From: Candidatus Solibacter sp.
GTDB taxonomy: Bacteria; Acidobacteriota; Terriglobia; Bryobacterales; Bryobacteraceae
Assembly (NCBI GenBank): GCA_013822245.1
Contig: PNKE01000060.1
Coordinates: 29,862 to 93,861, forward strand
Direction: 5' to 3'
DNA: 64,000 nt
Shown: piece after piece, positions 27,049 through 36,078 of the stretch
How the letters are laid out: every line of letters begins with the position of its first letter
How positions within the stretch are numbered: position 1 is the stretch's first letter
Notes under the pieces: generated by a model
Databases searched by the model: none
Told to the model about the DNA's origin: nothing
The model's input: the letters and a program-made list of their open reading frames with translations, nothing else
Made by a program: the position numbers and the translations under genes

Positions 27049-29145
27049 ATGGCGAAGCCCATTAAGTATGCGGAGAAAGCCCTCGCACTGGCAGCAAATG
27101 CCGCCTGGCAGGTGTTCGACACGCTGAACCAGATCAACCCGAATCCCGGTTTCACGCCGAAGTGGTCCGACAAGCCGCTGCTGAAGAGCTACGAGAAGAT
27201 GAAGCCGAAGCTGGGCTGGCCGCGGACGACGGATTCTCTGTGTCCGAAGTGCATTCCCGAGGTGCGGCAGGAGATCCTGGACGGCAAGAAGGACGTCAGC
27301 ATCCTGATGACCGACAAGCCGGGCGAAATCAAGGCGCAGATCATCGAGCGCGACGGCAAGATCCTGATGGTGAAGGACTGCCCGATTCACGGCCACTTCG
27401 AGGACGTGATGTCGATCGATCCGGCGTTCTTCAAGCACCTGGAAGAGGTCTTCCCCGGCCGCGACATCCGCGCGCACAACGACGCCGACATGCACCACCA
27501 TGGTTCGTCGACGATCACCCACGGCCGCGGCGCCGTGTTGACGATCGATCTGACCAACCGCTGCAACATGATGTGCGACCCCTGCTTCATGGACGCCAAC
27601 CAGGTTGGCTTCGTCCATGAGTTGAGCTGGGACGACATCAAGACGATGCTCGACAACGCCCTGAAGATCAAGCCGCGGCGGCAGATGTCGGTGCAGTTTT
27701 CGGGCGGCGAGCCGACGCTTTCGCCATTCTTCCTGGACGCGATCCGCTACTGCAAGCAGGTGGGCTACAACTCGGTTCAGGCGGCCACCAACGGCATCGA
27801 GTTCGCCAAGTCCATGGAATTCGCCAAGGCGGCGGCCGATGCCGGCTTGCGTTACGCCTATCTCCAGTTCGACGGCATCGGCAACGCGGCCAACTCGCAC
27901 CGCGCCGTGGGCAACCTGTTTGACGTGAAGTTGAAGGCGATCGAGAATTTGCACTCCTCGGGCGTGGATATCGTCCCGGTCATCACCATCATCAACGGCA
28001 TCAACAACGAGCAGGTGGGCCGCATCATCCAGTTCGCCCTCGACAATCCGCGCAAGATCAGCTTCCTGAGCTTCCAGCCGGTGTCGTTCACCGGCCGCGA
28101 CGAGGCCGTCACCGACGATCGCCGCGCCGCCCAGCGCTATACGCTTTCTCATCTTGCCCACGACGTCAAAAACCAGACCGGCCTCGGCGAACCGATCCGC
28201 GACTGGTATCCGATTTCGTTCATGTCCACGTTCTCCGACTGGGCCGACCTGGTCCACGGCCCGCAGGCGGGCTGGGGCGCGCTGAGCTGCGGCTGCCACC
28301 CCAATTGCGGCACCGGCATGGCCATCATGGTGGACAAGGAAACCAAGGAGGCCGCCCCGGTGACGGCGTTCCTCAACGGCGACCGGCTGGCGCGCGACAT
28401 CGCCCGCGTCAACGACGCCGCCCGCGGCAAATGGCTCTCCATCACCGGCATGACGCTGGCTCTGCTGCGCAACTACAACCCGTTCAACGCGCCGTCGCAC
28501 TTCAAGATCGTCGACCTGCTGAAGAAGTTCGACAAGACCTTCGGCGCCACCGGCCGGCAGTACGGCAAGGTGACGGGCGACCGCACGCTGACCGACATTC
28601 AGAAGCGCCGCGCCGACCGCTGGAACTTCCTGTTCATCGCCGGCATGTGGTTCCAGGATCTGTTCAACTACGACTTCCGGCGCACCGAACAGTGCATCAT
28701 CCCCTACGCCACGCAGGAAGGCGAGATCAGCTTCTGCGCCTATAACACCGGCGTCGGCTGGCGCAATATCGTCGAGAAGATGCACATGACGGCCACGCTC
28801 ACCAAGTGGTATGAGGAGAACGGCCGCCACGAGATCTTCGCCGGCAACAAGCATGTCGGGTTGAAGGATAAGGCCCACAACCTGCTGCTGCGCGAGGAGC
28901 TTGTCACCAACGAGAAGCAGACCGATCTCGACGACCTCGGCATCGCCAAGACTGCCAGGGAAGAGAAGACGCGCGCCCGCGACGAGAAGCAGGCGCTGGC
29001 CAAGGCAGCCGAAGACGCCCGCATGATGGCGCTCTACAAGAAGCACGTCCTGAAGGAGCCGGAAACCGGCCTGGTCCAGATCGGCGGCATCGCTGCTTCG
29101 GCGCCCGCCGCGAAGCAAGAAGAGATCGGCACCTTCGGCGACTAG
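27049..29145 (+). CDS. Tes/Mss-like radical SAM protein, candidate membrane-spanning lipid synthase
   Basis: A 698-residue protein. An N-terminal metal site reads CPKC (Cys65, Cys68) with CPIHGHF at 111-117. The radical SAM cluster is CNMMCDPC (Cys172, 176, 179), followed by QFSGGEPTL. A second cluster region is SCGCHPNCG (Cys414, 416, 420), and further cysteines occur near 550-565. This order and length match the tetraether synthase (Tes) family of archaea and its bacterial relatives, which join lipid tails by a C-C bond; acidobacteria make such membrane-spanning lipids (iso-diabolic acid). I infer that job; the substrate is not proven. The last ~70 residues are charged and Lys-rich. It is monocistronic, with terminators downstream at 29171-29230 and 29239-29276. 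Confidence 0.75.
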   Translation: MAKPIKYAEKALALAANAAWQVFDTLNQINPNPGFTPKWSDKPLLKSYEKMKPKLGWPRTTDSLCPKCIPEVRQEILDGKKDVSILMTDKPGEIKAQIIERDGKILMVKDCPIHGHFEDVMSIDPAFFKHLEEVFPGRDIRAHNDADMHHHGSSTITHGRGAVLTIDLTNRCNMMCDPCFMDANQVGFVHELSWDDIKTMLDNALKIKPRRQMSVQFSGGEPTLSPFFLDAIRYCKQVGYNSVQAATNGIEFAKSMEFAKAAADAGLRYAYLQFDGIGNAANSHRAVGNLFDVKLKAIENLHSSGVDIVPVITIINGINNEQVGRIIQFALDNPRKISFLSFQPVSFTGRDEAVTDDRRAAQRYTLSHLAHDVKNQTGLGEPIRDWYPISFMSTFSDWADLVHGPQAGWGALSCGCHPNCGTGMAIMVDKETKEAAPVTAFLNGDRLARDIARVNDAARGKWLSITGMTLALLRNYNPFNAPSHFKIVDLLKKFDKTFGATGRQYGKVTGDRTLTDIQKRRADRWNFLFIAGMWFQDLFNYDFRRTEQCIIPYATQEGEISFCAYNTGVGWRNIVEKMHMTATLTKWYEENGRHEIFAGNKHVGLKDKAHNLLLREELVTNEKQTDLDDLGIAKTAREEKTRARDEKQALAKAAEDARMMALYKKHVLKEPETGLVQIGGIAASAPAAKQEEIGTFGD

Positions 29146-29170
29146 TCCGCCGGCGCCGGCAGCTTTGACC

Positions 29171-29230
29171 GGGGCGGCTTCTGAAGCGGCCGCCCCGAAT
29201 AAACGAATTATCAGTCTCCTATTCGGTTTT
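29171..29230 (+). terminator. Twin hairpins after the Tes/Mss-like gene
   Basis: An 8-bp GC stem GGGGCGGC/GCCGCCCC (29171-29178 with 29189-29196) is followed by CCGAATA/TATTCGG (29195-29201 with 29220-29226) and a short T-run. The two share bases, so they may compete. Together with the next terminator they should end the upstream transcript. Confidence 0.6.
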
Positions 29231-29238
29231 TAGTAACC

Positions 29239-29276
29239 AGCCCGGGCGCCCTATCGTGGCCTCCGGGCTTCTTTTT
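29239..29276 (+). terminator. Rho-independent terminator
   Basis: Stem AGCCCGG (29239-29245) pairs with CCGGGCT (29263-29269), followed by a T-rich tract to 29276. It is the clearest terminator of the Tes/Mss-like gene. Confidence 0.75.
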
Positions 29277-29810
29277 CGGGGGTCCGCGAGTGGAGAGCGC
29301 GCCCGCGCCCCGCCTTTAATGCCGGCCCCGGATGCTCCGGCTATTGGGGATCATTGACGGATTCCGAATACCCATTCATTTATCGTCCATACCGGAATCC
29401 GGCCATGCGTTTGGCAACGATGCCGGCGGGCGCTGGCCAGGCGGCCCACGCCAGGTCCGGCGCATCCGATTGCCGGGCCGCGGACCGGCTCCTGGACCAG
29501 GTTGTGCTGCCGGAAACCCCTGCCGGCGACAGGCCGCCGCCTGGCTGATGACGTTATCGGCGGGCCTCGCCCGCGGCTCGATGGACTGGGCCGACCTCCT
29601 CGAACAGGGTTCGAAGGCGGCCGCCAGCGATGCGGCCGGGTTCCAGCGCCCCCCGGGGAGCAGGCATCCACCCGTCGGGGCCTTAGGCCTACTGGGTCAA
29701 TTCTTCCCAAGGAATTAGGGGATCATGCTGATTTGAACAAGTGGGACGTACCGTTACTCTTGGACTAGCAACGAACAAGAGTGAGTTGCAAGGGAGAGGA
29801 GATAAACGAA
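29277..29810. other. Long GC-rich spacer before the pilin gene
   Basis: No gene is supported here. Open frames on both strands are short and poor in protein character; two plus-strand frames (about 29354-29548 and 29530-29718) would join if one frameshift were allowed, so a decayed gene is possible. The last ~100 bp carry the pilin promoter region and a GGGAGAGGAG ribosome site at about 29791-29800. Confidence 0.4.
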
Positions 29811-30008
29811 ATGAAGAAGATCAACACCATGCTCTTGAAGCTGCGGATCATGAAGGACACCCGCGGTCAGGACCTCATCGAATATGCTTTGATGGCCGGC
29901 TTCGTGGCCGTCGCCGCCGGCGCCATCGTGCCGAGCGTGGCCAGCAGCATCAGCGTCATCTTCACCAAGGTGCAGACCGTGCTTCAGGGCGCGGCCTCGC
30001 AGGGCTAA
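29811..30008 (+). CDS. Flp/Fap-type pilin
   Basis: A 65-residue prepilin. The leader MKKINTMLLKLRIMKDTRG ends at the prepilin-peptidase site, with cleavage expected between Gly and Gln in TRG/QDLIEYALM; Glu5 of the mature chain and the EYAL core are typical of Flp pilins. A hydrophobic helix AGFVAVAAGAIVPSV follows. It would be assembled by a Tad/Flp secretion system, but no tad or cpa gene is in the window. A good ribosome site precedes the ATG. Two hairpins follow the gene. Confidence 0.93.
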   Translation: MKKINTMLLKLRIMKDTRGQDLIEYALMAGFVAVAAGAIVPSVASSISVIFTKVQTVLQGAASQG

Positions 30009-30037
30009 TCGCACTCAAGCGGAAACCTGGCATTTTA

Positions 30038-30063
30038 GGGGGTGGTCCTTCGAGGCCACCCCC
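30038..30063 (+). terminator. Strong hairpin after the pilin gene
   Basis: GGGGGTGG (30038-30045) pairs with CCACCCCC (30056-30063), and the loop has a further CCT/AGG stem. No T-run follows; it may stabilise the pilin mRNA 3' end rather than terminate. Confidence 0.6.
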
Positions 30064-30084
30064 AATTGCCTGAAAGAGGATCAG

Positions 30085-30110
30085 CCGGCCGAAAGGCCGG
30101 TTTTTCTTTT
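30085..30110 (+). terminator. Rho-independent terminator of the pilin gene
   Basis: CCGGCC (30085-30090), GAAA tetraloop, GGCCGG (30095-30100), then TTTTTCTTTT to 30110. A textbook intrinsic terminator. Confidence 0.9.
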
Positions 30111-30137
30111 GCCTCAACGGGTTGCGGAGGTGTTCCG

Positions 30138-31394
30138 CTACAGCCAGTCCACCAGATCCCCGCTCTCGTCGAACTCCAGCCGCCTGGCCCTGCCCACGAT
30201 CTGAACCCCTTGCCTGGTCTCCAGGTCCTCCCTCAGATCCTCGCTGAAGGCCATCACCGACAGATCCTGCGTGTTGCGAATCCACCCGATTGATAGGCTT
30301 TGAGGCGTCAGTTTCCCGGCCGTGACCCACGTCTTTTCAAGCGCCTCGCGGTCGGAGCCGAATGCCGGCGGGGTCCGGATGGAGGCCAAGGCGCCGGAGG
30401 TGATGCCGTTGACAAAGGTGGGGCCACGTTTCATGACCTTGAGCAGGCGCGCGTGGATGACATCGGCCATACCGAAGCCGACGGCGTTGCCGTAGCTGTC
30501 CTTGTTCAATCCCCTCAAATAGATACGGCGAATGACGGGGGCGTCGGGCCAGGGGTTGTAGGCGCCGTGGATGGTGCGGTTGACGATCTTGGGATCCATG
30601 CCGGAGCCGGAGATGGTCTTGCCGATCTCGTTCAGGATGAGCCAGTCGAGTTCCCGCACCGGGATGGCGGGCTTCCAGGTCTTGACCAGGCGAAGCAACT
30701 CCTCCTCGCGGGCCTCCATGCGGTGGATGGGGATGGCTTCCAGATGCGCGGTGGAGTGGTTGCCGTCCTCCATGATGGCCAGCCCGCCCAGGATCTTGCC
30801 CGACGCCAGGACGTGGCGGCCGACGGTTCGGATCACGTCCTCCAGTCCGCGTGAGTGGGCGTGGGCATGATAGGTTTGAGCGCCGGCGAACTTGCCGAGG
30901 CCAATGGCCATCATCTTGAACAAGCCGCTCTCCAGGGCTCCGGCGAAGTCGGTATGCCATTTGACGCGGCCACAGAGCATGACCCCCGCTGCGGCGCAGG
31001 CCGTGGCATCCATCAAGACCGGGATCCCGTCCGCCGCGCCCAGTTCGACCACCTTCAATGAACTGCGGACGGGGCAGCCAACGCCGTCTTCCGTGATGCC
31101 GTACTTGGCCAACACTTCGGCCTGTCCCCTGGCCGTGGCCGCGCCATGACTGCCCATGGCGGGGAAGATGAACGGATGCATCCCCTTCCTCTTCCACCAT
31201 TGCGCGGCAGCGCGGACGATCCGCTGGTTGTTGGCGATGCCGCGGCTGCCGGCGCCGATGGCGACTTCGGATCCTCTGGCGAGGCCGCGCTCCATGCCCG
31301 AGGCGTCCAGCGTCCGGCGCACGGCGGCTTCGATGTTGCGGATGCGAAGGTCAGGGAAACGCTGGCGGACGATCAGGAACCGCGGGAACTCCAT
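30138..31394 (-). CDS. DUF2088/LarA-like N-terminal domain protein
   Basis: A 418-residue protein of the lactate-racemase-like (DUF2088) family: EVAIGAGSRGIANNQRIV, FIFPAMGSHGAATARGQ, KMMAIGLGKFAGAQ and NEIGKTISGSGMD. The real LarA holds a nickel-pincer cofactor, but many relatives have other or unknown reactions, so the catalysed step is open here. I take ATG at 31394 (MEFPRFLIVRQRF); the frame stays open to 31439. It is the last of a series of minus-strand genes that begins with the amidohydrolase at 39923, and it converges on the pilin terminator. Confidence 0.75.
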   Translation of the reverse strand: MEFPRFLIVRQRFPDLRIRNIEAAVRRTLDASGMERGLARGSEVAIGAGSRGIANNQRIVRAAAQWWKRKGMHPFIFPAMGSHGAATARGQAEVLAKYGITEDGVGCPVRSSLKVVELGAADGIPVLMDATACAAAGVMLCGRVKWHTDFAGALESGLFKMMAIGLGKFAGAQTYHAHAHSRGLEDVIRTVGRHVLASGKILGGLAIMEDGNHSTAHLEAIPIHRMEAREEELLRLVKTWKPAIPVRELDWLILNEIGKTISGSGMDPKIVNRTIHGAYNPWPDAPVIRRIYLRGLNKDSYGNAVGFGMADVIHARLLKVMKRGPTFVNGITSGALASIRTPPAFGSDREALEKTWVTAGKLTPQSLSIGWIRNTQDLSVMAFSEDLREDLETRQGVQIVGRARRLEFDESGDLVDWL

Positions 31395-31423
31395 GCCCGC
31401 GATTCTACCAGGATGGGTTGAGG

Positions 31424-32041
31424 CTAGATCTCTTCCCACTCGCGCTCAAGGATGCGCGAGTACTCGCCCGAGGCGTAAAGGTCGAAGTGGAACTGATCCG
31501 GCGGCAGCGAGGAAAACGGCTCGTTGTGCTGGCGGCAGGCGAACAGGTGGTCGGCGAAGCGGTAGTAGTAGCGGATGAAGTGCGGGGTCAGTTGCTCTTG
31601 CGTGGGCGCTTCATCGAACACCGCCTTTACGCCAAGCGCCCGGCTGAAGATGGACTTGTAATCGGCCACGCCCCAGCGGGTGAGTTTCTCACGGACTTCC
31701 TGCGTCGGGTTGTTGATCAGCAATTCGATGAAACTGCCCGCGGCGGCGCCGGCGTTGTGCAGATCTTCATCGCGGCCGGCGAATTCGACACACTGTTCGA
31801 TCCAGCGCTCCAGATCCTTGCCGACGTAGTAGAGCATCCTGATCTCGCAGAAGCGTCCGGAGAGGAACCGCCTCTGCAATTCCTCCGCGCTCAACTCGCC
31901 GCTGGGCAGAAGACCCTGCATCATCAACTGGGCGCGGCTGCTTTCGACCAGCCGCTCGGGACCCGTGGGGTCGGCGAAGGGGTGGAGGATCACCGGCGGG
32001 AGATCCCATTTGCGTCCGGCCGGCAGTGAGGCGAATTGCAT
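31424..32041 (-). CDS. Conserved-looking hypothetical protein
   Basis: A 205-residue soluble protein that I do not recognise. Visible segments are helical, e.g. GKDLERWIEQCVEFAG, GSFIELLINNPTQEVREKLT and HFIRYYYRFADHLFACR. No signal peptide, membrane helix or metal motif. Codon use and lack of overlap suggest a real gene; ATG at 32041. It sits between the M28 peptidase (94 bp) and the DUF2088 gene (29 bp). Confidence 0.65.
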   Translation of the reverse strand: MQFASLPAGRKWDLPPVILHPFADPTGPERLVESSRAQLMMQGLLPSGELSAEELQRRFLSGRFCEIRMLYYVGKDLERWIEQCVEFAGRDEDLHNAGAAAGSFIELLINNPTQEVREKLTRWGVADYKSIFSRALGVKAVFDEAPTQEQLTPHFIRYYYRFADHLFACRQHNEPFSSLPPDQFHFDLYASGEYSRILEREWEEI

Positions 32042-32135
32042 GGTGGCTGAGTGGTCTTCCGTCTCCCATTTTATCGGCAGGAAGTGCCGGAACCATACAC
32101 AAAATAGCCCGCCTTCGTACTAAGGCGGATGGCGG

Positions 32136-33944
32136 CTACTTCCGGACCGTCAGCACCGTCCTGCCTTCCATCTCCTTCCCGTCCCGCTTCCACTTCACCA
32201 GCACCTCGTCGCCGGGCTTGTGGGCCCTCAGCGCGTAGGTGAACTCGGTGAGGTTGCTCACCGGCTTGCCGCCAAACTCATGGATGACGTCGCCGCCCTT
32301 CAACCCGGCCTGCGCGGCGGGCGAGCCTTCACGGACATCGGAAAGCCGGAAGCCGCCCGGAACATCGCTCATATCGGGCACCGAGCCGAAGTAGACGCCG
32401 CCGCCCATGCGGGCCGAGGCCGTGGCCATGGCCTGGGGCCGCGGATCGGCGGTGCGGACAAACAGCGGGCGCTCGCCGGCATCGGCGAGTTTCACGCTGA
32501 TCTCGGCGACCATGTTCAGCAGCGTGGCCGCCGACACGTGGTCGATCTTGTCCCAGGTGTCCGACGGGCGGTGGTAGTCGCCATGCAGGCCGCTGAAGAA
32601 GAACAGCACCGGGATCTGCCTGGCTGTGAACGAGGTATGGTCCGAAGACCCGTAGCCGCCCTGCTCGGAGAGGTCGATGTTCAGCGTGTAATTGCCCTTC
32701 ACCTCGTCGAGGATCGATTTCAGGCTCGACCCGGTGCCGGAGCCGCCGACAAACACCTTGTTGTCCTTGATACGGCCGATCATGTCCATGTTGATCATGG
32801 CCACGGCCTTCTCATTGGGCAGCAGGGCATTGTTGGCGTAATAGGCCGAGCCGAGCAACCCCAGCTCCTCGCCCGCGAAGGCCAGGAACAGGATGCCGCG
32901 CTTCAGTTTCCGGCCCGCGAAGTGGCGCGCCAGTTCAATCACGCCGGCGGTGCCCGAGGCGTTGTCGTCGGCGCCGTAGTGAATCTCCTTGCCGGCCAGC
33001 GACGGCGCCATCGACGAATACTCGCCCATGCCGAGGTGGTCGTAATGGGCGCCGATGACGACATATTCGTCGGTCTCGCCCTTCAGGTAGCCGCAGACGT
33101 TGGGCACTTCCTTCTGCTCGCGCTCCACATCGGTGGTCAGCGCGACGCGGACCGCGCCGGGCAGCGCGGCGGGCTTGGGCTTGAGTTCCTTATCGGTTTC
33201 CGCGACCCAGGTTTTCAGGTCGATGCCCGCTGTGGCCAGCAGCTTCTGGGCGTGCTCGACGCGGATCTGGACAAACGGAATGGCCGTGAACCCGGGCCCG
33301 ACGACGCGCGCGAAGCGGTCCAGTTCATCGGGATCGACCGGGTGGTTCATCAGGTCGTTCACATACAGAACGGCCCTGGCGCCGTGGAACTTCGCGTTGA
33401 CGGCCTTCGAATCCATCTGGGCGTGACGGGTATAGGCCTTGCCCGCGAATACGCTTTTCTCGTCGAACTCCTGCGGCTCATGGCGCAGCAGGATGACGAT
33501 CTTATCCTTGACGTCGACGCCGGCGTAATCGTCGTAGTTATACTCAGGCGCGGTGATGCCGTAGCCGGCAAACACCACCTGGCCCTGGTTGGTCCCGTTG
33601 CCGGAGAAGTTGAACGGAATGAAGTCGGTAAGCGGTGCAAGCGCGTGCTTGGCCGTTCCGTCGGTCCAACTGAGGCTGTTGTTCGCGCCCGGTTTGGCGT
33701 TGGTGGTCACCGTGAAGCGCTGATAGTAGGAGTTGCCGGCCACGGGCGGGATGCCGGCCTTTTCCAGTTCGCCGGCGATGTAGCGGGCCGCCTTCTCCAG
33801 TTCAGGCGTGCCTGTGCCGCGGCCTCTCATGTCGGCCGAGGACAGGTGTTTCACCGTCTCGCGGTAGCGCAGGGCATCGATGCCGGCGCCGGAACTGAGG
33901 GCGGCGAGCAACAGGGCGGCGGCGAACGGGCGAATCAGCATCAT
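32136..33944 (-). CDS. M28-family aminopeptidase with PA and PDZ domains
   Basis: A 602-residue exported peptidase (signal MMLIRPFAAALLLAALSSGAG). A PA insert is followed by the M28 zinc site: GAHYDHLG, YGADDNASGTAG, AFAGEELGLLGS, NMDMIGR and SSDHTSF, i.e. the His-Asp-Glu-Asp-His two-zinc ligand set. The C-terminal ~85 residues form a PDZ domain (SPAAQAGLKGGDVIHEFGG). It likely trims peptides in the periplasm. It starts at ATG 33944, 18 bp after the DsbA-like gene, in the same operon. Confidence 0.92.
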   Translation of the reverse strand: MMLIRPFAAALLLAALSSGAGIDALRYRETVKHLSSADMRGRGTGTPELEKAARYIAGELEKAGIPPVAGNSYYQRFTVTTNAKPGANNSLSWTDGTAKHALAPLTDFIPFNFSGNGTNQGQVVFAGYGITAPEYNYDDYAGVDVKDKIVILLRHEPQEFDEKSVFAGKAYTRHAQMDSKAVNAKFHGARAVLYVNDLMNHPVDPDELDRFARVVGPGFTAIPFVQIRVEHAQKLLATAGIDLKTWVAETDKELKPKPAALPGAVRVALTTDVEREQKEVPNVCGYLKGETDEYVVIGAHYDHLGMGEYSSMAPSLAGKEIHYGADDNASGTAGVIELARHFAGRKLKRGILFLAFAGEELGLLGSAYYANNALLPNEKAVAMINMDMIGRIKDNKVFVGGSGTGSSLKSILDEVKGNYTLNIDLSEQGGYGSSDHTSFTARQIPVLFFFSGLHGDYHRPSDTWDKIDHVSAATLLNMVAEISVKLADAGERPLFVRTADPRPQAMATASARMGGGVYFGSVPDMSDVPGGFRLSDVREGSPAAQAGLKGGDVIHEFGGKPVSNLTEFTYALRAHKPGDEVLVKWKRDGKEMEGRTVLTVRK

Positions 33945-33962
33945 GGTTGTTCCTTGGACGGC

Positions 33963-34937
33963 CTATTTCTTTGCCGGCAGCGGCGTGGGCAGCGAGATGG
34001 AGCAGCACTGTTCGGCCTTGGCGGCTGCCTCCTTGGCATACTTCAGCTCCCAGTCGATGATCACCTTCAACTGGTTCCAGGAGAGAGATCCCGGCAACGC
34101 GCGTCCGTTGACGAACAGCGTCGGAGTCGAAGTGACGCGCAGCGTGCGGGCGTCGGCGACGTTGCGGTTGATGGCCGGCTCGGTGGCCTTCGAATCCAGG
34201 CAACGGCCAAGCTGGATCGTGTCGAGCGGCTTTGACTGGGCCCATTCCATGAACTTGGCCTTGAAGTTCTCCGCCCGGATCTCCTGCTGCTTGTCGAACG
34301 CCCAGTCGTGAAAGTCCCAATAGGCTGCCGGGTTGGCGGCGTGGACGCAGCGCCCGGCGATGGAGGCGGCCCGCGCCCAGGGGTGGATCTGGTCGAGCGG
34401 GAACTCGCGGAAATAATAAACCACTTCCTTGGGGTAGGTCTTCAGCAGGTTCTCGCGGATCGACTTGGCCTCCTCCTTGCAGTATCCGCACTGATAATCG
34501 GAGAAGGCGACCAACGTCACCGGCGCGCCGGGCGTGCCCATGTACGGATCCTTCAGGTCCTTCAGCATCGACTGTTCGCGCTGGAAAGGGCTCTGGCTGA
34601 TGTCATACACCGAACCGCGCACGATCTTCGTGCCGTCCGTGCTCACATAGAAGACTTCATCCAGCGAAACACTGCCAAGCGACCCCGTGGCGGTCACCTC
34701 GCTGTAGCCGGGCATCGGGCCGGGCTTCAGCGGCGAGACCTTCACGTTGATCTTGTCGTTCCACAGCAGCAGGTGGCGGACGTAGGCCTCGAATTCCACG
34801 GCGTTGAACGGGAGAGGCTTCACGGCTTTGGCCGCCGGACGCGCGGCAGGCTTGGCGGCAGATTTCCTCGGCGCCTGGGCCGCGGCCGGCCAGACAAAAA
34901 TCACGGCCGCCAGTGCGGCGGCGTTGATCGACTTCAT
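33963..34937 (-). CDS. DsbA-like periplasmic thiol oxidoreductase
   Basis: A 324-residue exported protein (signal MKSINAAALAAVIFVWPAAAQ, then a Lys/Ala/Pro-rich linker). An N-terminal DsbC/G-like region is followed by the thioredoxin fold with CGYC in FSDYQCGYCKEEA and the cis-proline loop VTSTPTLFVNG. It likely forms disulphide bonds or serves a specific client such as the exported proteins nearby. I chose ATG 34937 for the signal peptide. It follows cydB by 60 bp; a bd oxidase next to a thiol oxidoreductase fits membrane redox, but this is inference. Confidence 0.87.
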   Translation of the reverse strand: MKSINAAALAAVIFVWPAAAQAPRKSAAKPAARPAAKAVKPLPFNAVEFEAYVRHLLLWNDKINVKVSPLKPGPMPGYSEVTATGSLGSVSLDEVFYVSTDGTKIVRGSVYDISQSPFQREQSMLKDLKDPYMGTPGAPVTLVAFSDYQCGYCKEEAKSIRENLLKTYPKEVVYYFREFPLDQIHPWARAASIAGRCVHAANPAAYWDFHDWAFDKQQEIRAENFKAKFMEWAQSKPLDTIQLGRCLDSKATEPAINRNVADARTLRVTSTPTLFVNGRALPGSLSWNQLKVIIDWELKYAKEAAAKAEQCCSISLPTPLPAKK

Positions 34938-34997
34938 ATTCAAGATTCTAACAGGCGGCCGGAATGCGGCCGCCCGTCTGGCGATAAACAAAGGCGC

Positions 34998-36041
34998 TTA
35001 GTGGCCCGCCTCGTCCAGATCCACCTTGCCGGCGAACTTGCTGTAGAGGTAAGTGGTGTAGCCGATGGCCAGGATAATGCCCGGCGTGAACCAGGCCAAA
35101 CCCACCTTCAGGCCGTACTCCGGCGCCGAGGCGTTATGGATTGTCAACGCCGTCGACGGATCGCCCACCGTGGGCAGCACCATCGGAAATACGCCGAACA
35201 CAACGCTGGTCAACATCCCGACGATGTAGACGGCCGAGGCCAGGAACGCCTTCAGGTCTTCGCCCCTTTTCAGGAACACGGCGACGCCGCCCATGCCTGC
35301 CAGCGCCAGGGCCGGGAAGATGTAGCCGAACGGCATCTCGGCGAAGCTCTGGGCCAGTTTCGGCTGGATCGAGAAGCTGGCGATGGTGGCGGCAACGGTG
35401 AGCGCCACCACGGCCATCCAGGCCGCGAACGCCGTGCGGCGGGCGCGTGACTGGAGATCGCCCTCGGTCTTATAGTTCACCCACAGCGAGCCGTGCTGGA
35501 CGAGCGTCGCCAGGGCGAAGACGCCAATCAGGATCGTGTACCAGTCCAGGATGCCGGGATTCGGTCCGGGCATGAAGTTGGTCCAAAGCGGCAGGAAGAA
35601 GTCGCCGTCCGCGTTCAGCGGCACGCCCCGGACGACATTGCCCAATGCGGCCCCGAAGAATACGGCCAGCAGCGCCGAAGCGAAGCTGAACACGACGTCC
35701 CAGAACGGACGCCACACTGCGTTGTCGACATGGCTGCGGAACTCCACCGCGCATCCGCGCAGAATGAGCAGCCAGAGAACGATCATCAGCGGCAGGTAGA
35801 AGCCTGAAAAGCTCGACGCATAAAGCGCGGGAAAGGCGAAAAACAGCACGCCGCCGCTTGCCAGCAGCCACACCTCGTTGCCGTCCCAGACCGGGCCGAT
35901 CGACCGCAGCACCATCCGGCGCTCGCGGTCGTTGCGGGCAACACCCAGATGGATGGCGCCGGCGCCCAGGTCAAAGCCGTCCAGCACGACGTACATCGCA
36001 ATCATCACCGCGACAATCCAGAACCAGATGACGGGAAGCAT
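34998..36041 (-). CDS. cydB: Cytochrome bd-type quinol oxidase subunit II
   Basis: A 347-residue membrane protein of the CydB/CioB family. The N-terminus WFWIVAVMIAMYVVLDGFDL and the motifs IGPVWDGNEVWLL and FSGFYLPLMIVLW are diagnostic. It pairs with CydA to reduce oxygen to water with quinol at low oxygen. Length normal. ATG at 36041 lies 37 bp after cydA. Confidence 0.95.
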   Translation of the reverse strand: MLPVIWFWIVAVMIAMYVVLDGFDLGAGAIHLGVARNDRERRMVLRSIGPVWDGNEVWLLASGGVLFFAFPALYASSFSGFYLPLMIVLWLLILRGCAVEFRSHVDNAVWRPFWDVVFSFASALLAVFFGAALGNVVRGVPLNADGDFFLPLWTNFMPGPNPGILDWYTILIGVFALATLVQHGSLWVNYKTEGDLQSRARRTAFAAWMAVVALTVAATIASFSIQPKLAQSFAEMPFGYIFPALALAGMGGVAVFLKRGEDLKAFLASAVYIVGMLTSVVFGVFPMVLPTVGDPSTALTIHNASAPEYGLKVGLAWFTPGIILAIGYTTYLYSKFAGKVDLDEAGH

Positions 36042-36078
36042 ATCTCTTTTCTCTCTCTTTCCTCTTGGTCCCTGATCC

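Noticed and set aside
27019..29118. 699-codon open frame on minus opposite the Tes/Mss-like gene
   Set aside because: Shadow frame with Leu/Val/Gly/Arg low complexity; the plus strand has all cysteine motifs.
29332..29718. 128-codon open frame on plus
   Set aside because: No clear start site or ribosome site and a Gly/Pro/Arg composition typical of random high-GC DNA; mentioned only as a possible relic.
32220..34235. 671-codon open frame on plus opposite the M28 peptidase
   Set aside because: Glycine/valine-rich shadow; the minus strand shows the complete zinc ligand set and PDZ domain.
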